NCBI GenBank assembly: GCA_039180865.1
Contig: JBCDCZ010000286.1
Span: forward strand, 1-5,932
Length of the DNA stretch: 5,932 nucleotides
From: JBCDCU01 sp039180865
GTDB taxonomy: Bacteria; Pseudomonadota; Alphaproteobacteria; Rhizobiales; JACESI01
Reading direction: 5' to 3'
Position numbers and translations under genes: made by a program. The notes beneath the pieces were generated by a model that worked only from the letters and a program-made list of their open reading frames with translations, was not told the origin of the DNA and did not search any database. This document shows, one piece after another, positions 1-5,195 of the stretch; positions within the stretch are counted from its first letter, which is position 1, and every line of letters starts with the position of its first letter.

Positions 1-1
1 C

Positions 2-985
2 AATGCAACAGACCGCGCGTCTTCTCCAAAAGGAAAACCGGTGATCGCAAGACCGGTTCGCTTTGCCGCCGATCGTCTCACTTTGGAAGCGGTTGGAACC
101 GGGCGGGCGCGCTACTCGGTTATGCTGCGCAGCGCGACCCCCGGTAAAGTGATGGAACTCGCTCTCGCCGCCGATGCGCGGTTCAAGAAGGGTGACAAAC
201 TCCTGCAGATCGATGACGCGGAACAACGAGTGGTTGTCGCACTTGCTGAGGCCCGCCTCGATCAGGCGAAGACCGTTCTGTCGCGTGCCGAGCGCCTCGC
301 GGGTGCTGGAACCGTGACGGAAGCGCGGCTCGACGAGGCGCGCAGTGCAGCAAGGGTCGCACAGTTGGAACTGGAACGGCAACGGGTTCTTCTTGCGGAC
401 AAGAAACTCCTAGCACCGTTCGATGGTGTCTCCGGCATTCCCAATATTGAAGCAGGGGCCTGGGTCGACACCGATGATGAAATCGCGACCTTCGACGACC
501 GGTCGGAAATTGAGGTTGAGTTCGATTTGCCTGAGACCCTTCTTTCAAGAGTTTCGACGGGAATGTCAGTGATTGCGACGACGCCGGCCGCGCCGGGCCG
601 TGTGTTTACCGGGCGTGTGACCGCGATCGGAAGCCGTGTCGGAATTGAGAACAGAACGGCCAAGGTCCGGGTTGCTCTACCCAATCCTGACGACGTTCTG
701 CGCCCTGGTTCTTCATTTGTCATAAAGCTCGATCTTCAGGGCCGTCGTTATCCGTCCGTACCGGAACTTGCCGTCCAGTTTTCGCGGGGTGCGCTCTATG
801 TCTGGCGCGTCAACAATGGCAAAGCGGAGCGGGTCGATGTTGAAATGGTTCGCCGACGCGAAGGCGATGTGCTCGTTGATGGCCCGCTCAATGCCTATGA
901 TCTTGTAATTATTGAAGGGACCCAACGCCTGAGAGAAGGCCGCGCGCTTGATGTACGGGGACTTCAACCAGGCGAGGCGTCCTGA
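2..985 (+). CDS. RND efflux periplasmic adaptor subunit (membrane-fusion protein, HlyD/AcrA-like), 5' end outside window
   Basis: This is the adaptor that links an inner-membrane RND pump to an outer-membrane channel across the periplasm. Residue numbers count from the GTG at base 41. A beta-strand/lipoyl half (about 25-60, with G-K-V-M-E-L and F-K-K-G-D-K-L-L motifs) leads into an Ala/Arg/Glu-rich alpha-helical hairpin (about 60-122). The second lipoyl half follows (L-L-A-P-F-D-G-V near 123-130, then I-E-A-G-A-W-V), then a beta-barrel (about 155-230) and a membrane-proximal domain to residue 314. That order is diagnostic of the family. The frame is open back to base 2, and a start at the GTG would leave no signal peptide or membrane anchor, so the true start is probably upstream. 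The stop overlaps the start of the permease gene, indicating one operon. Substrate cannot be read from the sequence. Confidence 0.93.
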   Translation, partial: NATDRASSPKGKPVIARPVRFAADRLTLEAVGTGRARYSVMLRSATPGKVMELALAADARFKKGDKLLQIDDAEQRVVVALAEARLDQAKTVLSRAERLAGAGTVTEARLDEARSAARVAQLELERQRVLLADKKLLAPFDGVSGIPNIEAGAWVDTDDEIATFDDRSEIEVEFDLPETLLSRVSTGMSVIATTPAAPGRVFTGRVTAIGSRVGIENRTAKVRVALPNPDDVLRPGSSFVIKLDLQGRRYPSVPELAVQFSRGALYVWRVNNGKAERVDVEMVRRREGDVLVDGPLNAYDLVIIEGTQRLREGRALDVRGLQPGEAS

Positions 986-3900
986 TGGCAGCACCGGGCG
1001 ATCCTCCAACATCAATGAGCGACCGTGGCGGCTTGCCAGGCTTGAGCGTAAGACGACCGTTTCTTGCCGCCGTCATGAATCTGATGATCATGGTGGCTGG
1101 TATTTCCGCAATCTTCGGTCTCGAAGTGCGCGAACTGCCTGATATCGACCGCCCGATTGTCAGTGTGCGGGCGAATTTCCCTGGAGCCTCTCCAACAACA
1201 GTCGATGCTGAGGTGACGTCTATCGTGGAAGGCGCGGTTGCCCGCGTCGAAGGCGTCGTCAACGTTGCGTCTTCGTCTGAGGAGGGCAACTTCCGCATGC
1301 GCATTGAATTTCGCCCGGACCGCGATCTCAACAGTGCATCAAACGATGTGCGTGAAGCGGTTAACCGGATTGCCAGAGAACTGCCGGACGGGGTCGAAGA
1401 CCTGTTTGTCGTGAAGTCCGATCGCGATTCCAGCCCGGTTATGCAAATTGCCGTCTGGAGCGATACAGAGCCGGTCGATGAGATAACGCGGCGGATCGAA
1501 GATGAGATCATTCCGGAACTGACATCGATCGACGGCGTTGCTGATGTGGTTTTGTTTGGTGAGAGGAGGCGTGTCATCCGCGTTGCCCTCTCGCCAAGAC
1601 GGCTTGCCGCGTTCGGATTCTCCGTCGCAGAGGTGATGGAAGTTGTTCGTGCCGCGCAATTCGATGTGCCGGTTGGTAGTTTTGAGGCTGGCGATCTTGA
1701 GGTGCTGGTGAGGGCAGACGCCTCGGTTGTCGATCCTGAACTCATTCAAGAGTTGCGCCTGCGGGAAGATGTTCGGCTTGGCGATGTTGCCGACATCTAT
1801 TTCGGCCATTCGAAGGCTGAAAGCGATGCCCGCCTCGATGGGCGCAGGGTCGTTGTTCTTGGCGTTGTCCGCCAGTCGCAATCAAACACGGTCGCGATCT
1901 CCGAAGGCGTGCGTTCCATCATCAATCGCATTGATGATCGATTCCATAACCTGAATATCCAGATCATCGTTGATGATGCCGTCTTTATCCGTGGGGCGAT
2001 CAATGAAGTGATCACAACCCTCGGCCTTGCGCTTCTGATTGTGGTTGCCGTGATCTGGGCGTTTCTTGGCCGCCTTGGAACAACCCTTATCCCTGCCGTT
2101 ACGATTCCAATTGCCTTGATTGGTGTTCTTGGCGCCATTTGGCTCCTCGGCTTTTCGATCAACCTCATTACGCTTCTGGCACTCGTCCTGGCGACGGGGC
2201 TCGTCGTGGACGATGCGATTGTCGTCACTGAGAACATTCAGCGACGTCGCGCGGAAGGGATCGGTGCAAGGGCTGCTGCGGTGATCGGCACCCGCCAGGT
2301 CTTTTTCGCAGTGATTGCGACAACCATTACCCTTATTGCCGTCTTTCTCCCGATTTCGTTCTTGCCGAGCGATGCGGGAAGGCTCTTTGCCGAATTCGGG
2401 ATTGTGCTCGGAATCACCGTAGCGCTTTCCTCTTTTGTTGCCCTCACGGTCTGTCCGATGATTGCATCGAGACTGTCCGATCTTGGCGGCGACGGTTTGA
2501 TACGCCGTGGTATCGGCCGCGGGATCAGCGTTGTTTATGGCTGGCTTTTGTGGCCTGCGCTAAAGGCTCCGCTTATCTTTATTTTTCTGGCGTCGCTTCT
2601 TGCGGCGACCAGCCTGACTGTTTACGGCGACCTTGGTGAGGAGCTTGTTCCACGCGAGGATCGCGGACGTGTCGTGGTGCGCTTGCAAGGACCGGATGGG
2701 ACCGGGCTTGCCTACACGGACCGGCAGGTCGAAGCCGTTGAAAACCTCATCGCCCCATTCGCAGAGAACGGTACCGTTGAGAGTGTTTATTCGATTACTG
2801 GGCGTTTCGACCCTAATCGCGGTGAAATATCCGCGCAGCTGATCCCCTGGTCAGAACGTGATGTTGGTCAGCTCGACATTGAAGCGGCCATCAAGGAAGA
2901 TTTTGCCAACATACCGGGCGCGCAAGTGCGCATTCGTTCAATCAACTCCCTTTCTCTCAGGCGCGGTTCTGATGGTGGAATTTCGATCGCGCTCACAGGA
3001 CCAACTTATCCTGAAATTGCTGAAGCAGCGGATGTCTTCGCCGAGCGTATGGCTGAGATTGATGGGATTTCCGGCATCCGTATTCAGTATCAGGCGACGC
3101 AACCGCAATTGGGGATCGGGATTGACCGGGCCCGCGCGTCCCATCTTGGTGTTGCCATGTCCGAATTGTCTGAGACGCTCAGCGCGCTCATTGATGAGGA
3201 CGAAGTGGGCGAGCTCACAGTCAAGGATCAGGCGGTGCCAATCATTGTGCAATCGCAGAACGGTGCCATCCGCGACCCATCGGATCTCCTAAACCTTTAT
3301 GTGCGCTCCGATCAGGCAGAACTCGTCGCGCTTTCGCAGTTGATCACGTTCGAAGAGACCGGCGTTGCAGCAGAACTTGATCGTCACGGTCAAAAGCGGG
3401 CAATTGAAATCGATGGCGCCCTTGCGCCGGAACTCAGTCTGCGCGAAGCCGTTGAACAGATCGAAGCGCTCGCAAGAGAAATCCTTCCACCCGACATCGG
3501 GCTTTTATTGCGCGGTGAAGCGGAGGCTCTCGACGAGACATCAAACGCGGTGACCACCACTTACATCATTGCGCTGATCATCATCTTTCTGGTTCTTGTC
3601 GGTCAATTCGAGAGCATCACAAGCGCGCTTGTTATCATGGTCACCGTTCCGTTCGGCGTCTGTGCCGCGGTTTATGCGCTCTGGCTGACAGGCACGACGA
3701 TAAATATCTACAGCCAGATCGGCGTCTTGATGCTGATTGGTATTATGGCAAAGAACGGGATCCTGCTTGTAGAGTTTGCCGATCAACTGCGTGAACGGGG
3801 TTTCAGCGTTACCGATGCAGCGCGTGAGGCTGCGGTCCAGAGACTGCGCGCCATCGCCATGACCCTGGCCTCGACGGTCCTAGCGGGATTGCCATTAATT

Positions 3901-4110
3901 CTGAGCACAGGCCCAGGCGCAGAGGCAAGAACAGCGATTGGCTGGGTTGTGTTCGGCGGACTAGGGCTTGCCGCAGCATTCACTCTCTTCCTGACGCCCG
4001 CCGCCTATGCGCTTATCGCGGGTTTGTCGAAGAGCCGCATTCATGCCACCAATCGTCTCGATGAAGAACTCGAACAAGCGAGGGCATCCCAGCGCGGACC
4101 CGCTGAATAG
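985..4110 (+). CDS. RND efflux permease, HAE1/AcrB-type inner-membrane proton antiporter
   Basis: A 1041-residue permease, the usual length for the hydrophobe/amphiphile efflux branch of the RND family. It would work as an inner-membrane trimer, exporting drugs or other amphiphiles in exchange for protons through the adjacent adaptor. Hydrophobic segments fit twelve membrane helices: TM1 about 29-46, TM2-TM6 about 343-490, TM7 about 526-545 and TM8-TM12 about 857-1010, with two large periplasmic loops (about 47-340 and 546-856). TM4 has G-L-V-V-D-D-A-I-V-V, placing the proton-relay aspartates at D409/D410. TM10 has G-I-M-A-K-N-G-I-L-L-V-E-F with lysine K923; these match AcrB D407, D408 and K940. 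The ATG at 985 overlaps the adaptor stop (TGATG) and has a GGCGAGGCG stretch upstream. An alternative ATG at 1015 lacks any Shine-Dalgarno, so 985 is preferred. No frameshift or missing key residue was seen. Substrate range is unknown. Confidence 0.96.
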   Translation: MAAPGDPPTSMSDRGGLPGLSVRRPFLAAVMNLMIMVAGISAIFGLEVRELPDIDRPIVSVRANFPGASPTTVDAEVTSIVEGAVARVEGVVNVASSSEEGNFRMRIEFRPDRDLNSASNDVREAVNRIARELPDGVEDLFVVKSDRDSSPVMQIAVWSDTEPVDEITRRIEDEIIPELTSIDGVADVVLFGERRRVIRVALSPRRLAAFGFSVAEVMEVVRAAQFDVPVGSFEAGDLEVLVRADASVVDPELIQELRLREDVRLGDVADIYFGHSKAESDARLDGRRVVVLGVVRQSQSNTVAISEGVRSIINRIDDRFHNLNIQIIVDDAVFIRGAINEVITTLGLALLIVVAVIWAFLGRLGTTLIPAVTIPIALIGVLGAIWLLGFSINLITLLALVLATGLVVDDAIVVTENIQRRRAEGIGARAAAVIGTRQVFFAVIATTITLIAVFLPISFLPSDAGRLFAEFGIVLGITVALSSFVALTVCPMIASRLSDLGGDGLIRRGIGRGISVVYGWLLWPALKAPLIFIFLASLLAATSLTVYGDLGEELVPREDRGRVVVRLQGPDGTGLAYTDRQVEAVENLIAPFAENGTVESVYSITGRFDPNRGEISAQLIPWSERDVGQLDIEAAIKEDFANIPGAQVRIRSINSLSLRRGSDGGISIALTGPTYPEIAEAADVFAERMAEIDGISGIRIQYQATQPQLGIGIDRARASHLGVAMSELSETLSALIDEDEVGELTVKDQAVPIIVQSQNGAIRDPSDLLNLYVRSDQAELVALSQLITFEETGVAAELDRHGQKRAIEIDGALAPELSLREAVEQIEALAREILPPDIGLLLRGEAEALDETSNAVTTTYIIALIIIFLVLVGQFESITSALVIMVTVPFGVCAAVYALWLTGTTINIYSQIGVLMLIGIMAKNGILLVEFADQLRERGFSVTDAAREAAVQRLRAIAMTLASTVLAGLPLILSTGPGAEARTAIGWVVFGGLGLAAAFTLFLTPAAYALIAGLSKSRIHATNRLDEELEQARASQRGPAE

Positions 4111-4144
4111 GCAGTCTTCCTTTATCGTTTAGGCCCATTGATAG

Positions 4145-4156
4145 TTAAAATTTTAA
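4145..4156. promoter_or_regulatory. perfect 12-base AT palindrome in spacer upstream of the exported basic protein gene
   Basis: The sequence TTAAAATTTTAA is a perfect palindrome made only of A and T, about 77 bases before the next start codon, in the 122-base spacer after the pump operon. It could be a DNA-binding protein operator or an AT-rich upstream promoter element. A weak promoter pair lies downstream: TTGCTG at 4166-4171 and TGTTAT at 4188-4193, 16 bases apart. No clear terminator for the pump operon was seen in this spacer. The palindrome is directly visible; its function is a guess, because AT-only palindromes also occur by chance. Confidence 0.3.
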
Positions 4157-4212
4157 AGGATTTCTTTGCTGAGCCTTAACGCTCGCTTGTTATGCGTGAA
4201 TACACCAATGAA

Positions 4213-4225
4213 GCCTTTGAAAGGC
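4213..4225 (+). promoter_or_regulatory. inverted repeat covering the ribosome binding site of the exported basic protein gene
   Basis: GCCTTT and AAAGGC face each other around a single central G. As RNA, GCCU (4213-4216) can pair with AGGC (4222-4225) over a five-base loop. The right arm contains the Shine-Dalgarno AAAGG (4220-4224), eight bases before the ATG at 4233. The Shine-Dalgarno decides the start of the gene. The repeat could mask it, or could be a short operator at the DNA level. A four-pair stem is weak, so regulation is only a possibility. Confidence 0.35.
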
Positions 4226-4232
4226 CAGCATA

Positions 4233-4658
4233 ATGCGCAGTTCAAGAAAAGGCAGTTCCGATCAATCGTTAGAGGAATCTCCTGGTCGGCTCTCTCGCCG
4301 TGCGTTCCTGTCCTTTGCTCTTGCAGGACTGACGACTGCCCTTTTTTCAGGTGGCGTTGACACTGCCAGTGCAACTGAACCTCAGCTAAGAGCCCTTCGT
4401 AGAGACAGGCTGTATAAGAGTAAGCAGGATCGTCTTAATCGAAAGCGTCGGCGGACAGAAGGACGCAAGGGTAACGTCTCTTCCAAATCGACGTCGAGAC
4501 CACCCATTAAGCGGAACACGCCAACTTTAAAGCGTTACCGCCCCTATGACCTCTATCGGGGAAAACGGGTCTACAGTTCAGGCAAATCAAACCGAGATGT
4601 GCCGAAACGTCTGGGCCGTGAGACACGCAAGCCGCTCATCATCGTGATCGAAGATTAA
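4233..4658 (+). CDS. small twin-arginine-exported, strongly basic protein of unknown function
   Basis: I do not recognise a family for this 141-residue protein. Its N-terminus is a convincing Tat signal: a basic polar n-region, the motif S21-R22-R23-A24-F25-L26, a hydrophobic stretch about 28-38, and an A45-S46-A47 cleavage site before T48. The predicted 94-residue mature part has about 31 Lys/Arg against 9 Asp/Glu. It includes K-R-R-R and a Tyr/Arg-rich segment (R-Y-R-P-Y-D-L-Y-R-G-K-R) and ends in a contrasting hydrophobic-acidic tail, P-L-I-I-V-I-E-D. It has no cysteine and no visible catalytic motif. The ATG at 4233 follows AAAGG by eight bases. A periplasmic or cell-surface role binding anionic polymers such as peptidoglycan, LPS or nucleic acid would fit the charge, but this is inference. 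The gene sits alone between the pump operon and a small ORF, with a possible terminator just after it. Confidence 0.75.
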   Translation: MRSSRKGSSDQSLEESPGRLSRRAFLSFALAGLTTALFSGGVDTASATEPQLRALRRDRLYKSKQDRLNRKRRRTEGRKGNVSSKSTSRPPIKRNTPTLKRYRPYDLYRGKRVYSSGKSNRDVPKRLGRETRKPLIIVIED

Positions 4659-4663
4659 TGCAG

Positions 4664-4706
4664 CGGCGGCGCCGTGCTCAGGTTGCGTCTGTAGCGGCGG
4701 CGTTTT
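4664..4706 (+). terminator. possible intrinsic terminator after the exported basic protein gene
   Basis: A GC-rich imperfect hairpin starts six bases past the stop codon. The inner stem pairs 4676-4682 with 4688-4695 (one bulged T at 4692) around a TTGCG loop. After a two-base bulge, CGCC at 4670-4673 pairs with GGCG at 4696-4699, with a few more pairs below a G-G mismatch. TTTT follows at 4703-4706. The T run is short and the stem interrupted, so efficiency is uncertain. The two lower arms also form a 10-base direct repeat, AGCGGCGGCG, at 4662-4671 and 4693-4702. The element lies between this gene and the 59-residue ORF at 4717, so it may reduce or attenuate read-through into that ORF. Confidence 0.4.
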
Positions 4707-4716
4707 ATCAGACCTG

Positions 4717-4896
4717 ATGGCTGATAACAGACAGGAACGCGAGCGGCGTCTCGCGGAAGCATTGCGACAAAATCTGAAGCGGCGCCGCGAGCAGAAAAAG
4801 GCGGTGACGCAGGGAGATGATGGCGAAAAGCCGGGCGAACGGGACGCAGCGTCCATAAGGCGCTTTCGTGACAAATCTGTCGATCCGCGCAAATAA
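4717..4896 (+). CDS. 59-residue highly charged small protein of unknown function
   Basis: A complete ORF from ATG at 4717 to TAA at 4894-4896. Residues 5-29 are very rich in Arg, Lys, Glu and Gln with regularly spaced Leu/Ala (R-L-A-E-A-L-R-Q-N-L-K-R-R-R), which suggests an amphipathic helix. A Gly/Asp/Glu linker follows (about 32-45), then S-I-R-R-F-R-D-K-S-V-D-P-R-K. From memory, short proteins with a similar L-A-E-A-L-R-x-N-L-K-R-R-K helix occur near murA in alphaproteobacteria; this was not checked. No Shine-Dalgarno is obvious before the ATG (TTTTATCAGACCTG). The frame is open upstream past 4660 but offers no other ATG or GTG. The preceding gene ends 58 bases upstream, with a possible terminator between. 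The product would be cytoplasmic, since there is no signal or membrane segment. A nucleic-acid or ribosome-associated role would suit the composition but is speculation. Confidence 0.65.
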   Translation: MADNRQERERRLAEALRQNLKRRREQKKAVTQGDDGEKPGERDAASIRRFRDKSVDPRK

Positions 4897-4941
4897 TCGC
4901 GTGTTATAACGGGCGACCAGTGTACTTGCTCGGATAATGCC

Positions 4942-4970
4942 TTGATTCCGCCTTGTTTCAGGGTCTAGAC
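4942..4970 (+). promoter_or_regulatory. candidate housekeeping sigma promoter for the murA leader
   Basis: TTGATT (4942-4947) and CTAGAC (4965-4970) are separated by exactly 17 bases, and the -35 box is preceded by C (CTTGATT). This resembles the alphaproteobacterial housekeeping consensus CTTGAC-N17-CTATAT. Transcription would start near 4977 and give murA a 5' leader of about 220 bases. The -10 box is a partial match, so the call is moderate. Confidence 0.4.
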
Positions 4971-5005
4971 GACAAACATTAGTCATCCGCGAGAGGAAAG
5001 CGGTT

Positions 5006-5102
5006 GGCGCGTGGGTAGCTGAGTGAAAGACCCGGCCATGGTATGGCAGTGAGCACCCGTAACGGCGCCGAGAAGCAAACCAATGAATAGTGCTTCCGGG
5101 CG
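5006..5102 (+). promoter_or_regulatory. structured RNA leader candidate with two mutually exclusive stems, upstream of murA
   Basis: Stem A pairs GGCGCGUGGGU (5006-5016) with ACCCGU (5055-5060) and GCGCC (5065-5069), eleven pairs including two G-U, with a four-base bulge AACG. Inside it, GCCA (5035-5038) pairs with UGGC (5044-5047) over a five-base loop. Stem B pairs GAAGCA (5072-5077) with UGCUUC (5091-5096) over a 13-base loop. It extends outward by pairing 5066-5070 with 5097-5102, with one bulged base on each side. Bases 5066-5069 cannot be in both stem A and the extended stem B. In addition CCCGG (5031-5035) is complementary to CCGGG (5096-5100). This could be a murA leader with alternative folds or an independent small RNA. 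No known riboswitch class was recognised. Confidence 0.35.
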
Positions 5103-5195
5103 ACAATATCCAATCAATGCGGCGATGGGACACCGCTACGTTGGCAGTCTACCGGTCGTAAAAAGTAAAGTTTCGGTTTTGGGGTAGGGACGATA

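Larger units (their letters stand above)
4897..5195 (+). other. 299-base non-coding region upstream of murA: promoter candidates, structured leader and two very short ORFs
   Basis: No ORF of convincing length is present on either strand here. It holds a promoter candidate at 4942-4970 and a strongly structured stretch at 5006-5102. It also has a 15-codon ORF (5043-5090) overlapping a 34-codon ORF (5083-5187), then the murA Shine-Dalgarno (AGGGA at 5186-5190). A second, weaker promoter candidate is TTGGCA at 5141-5146 with TAAAGT at 5166-5171, a long 19-base spacing. An 8-base palindrome, GTTATAAC, lies at 4903-4910 just after the preceding stop. No tRNA or known riboswitch was recognised. Confidence 0.5.

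Noticed and set aside
909..1745. 278-codon ORF on the minus strand across the adaptor/permease junction
   Set aside because: It lies antisense to two clear RND genes, is Ser/Thr/Arg-rich in the way antisense shadow frames are, and shows no domain motif.
4166..4360. 64-codon + strand ORF starting TTG, overlapping the start of the exported protein gene
   Set aside because: Its composition is irregular (Cys/Trp/Arg-rich end), and it is out of frame with the gene that has a clear Shine-Dalgarno and Tat signal.
4658..4716. ATG overlapping the stop of the exported protein gene (TAATG), opening an Arg-rich mini-ORF
   Set aside because: It runs only about 19 codons through the GC-rich hairpin, and its composition follows the GC repeats.
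4587..4892. 101-codon minus-strand ORF opposite the 59-residue ORF
   Set aside because: Arg/Ser/Cys-rich shadow of two + strand reading frames with no motif.
4993..5000. GAGGAAAG resembling the conserved RNase P RNA core
   Set aside because: The motif is not followed by the expected TCC and the ~400-base RNase P framework and its 3' conserved region are absent.
5006..5070. tRNA-like look of GTGGGTAGCTGAGTG
   Set aside because: There is no T-loop (GGTTCGAATCC-like), no anticodon stem and no acceptor closure, so it is not a tRNA.
4708..5133. 141-codon minus-strand ORF across the 59-residue ORF and the murA leader
   Set aside because: The predicted protein is rich in Arg, His, Cys and Trp without pattern and has no recognisable motif. 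It overlaps the better-supported + strand small ORF.
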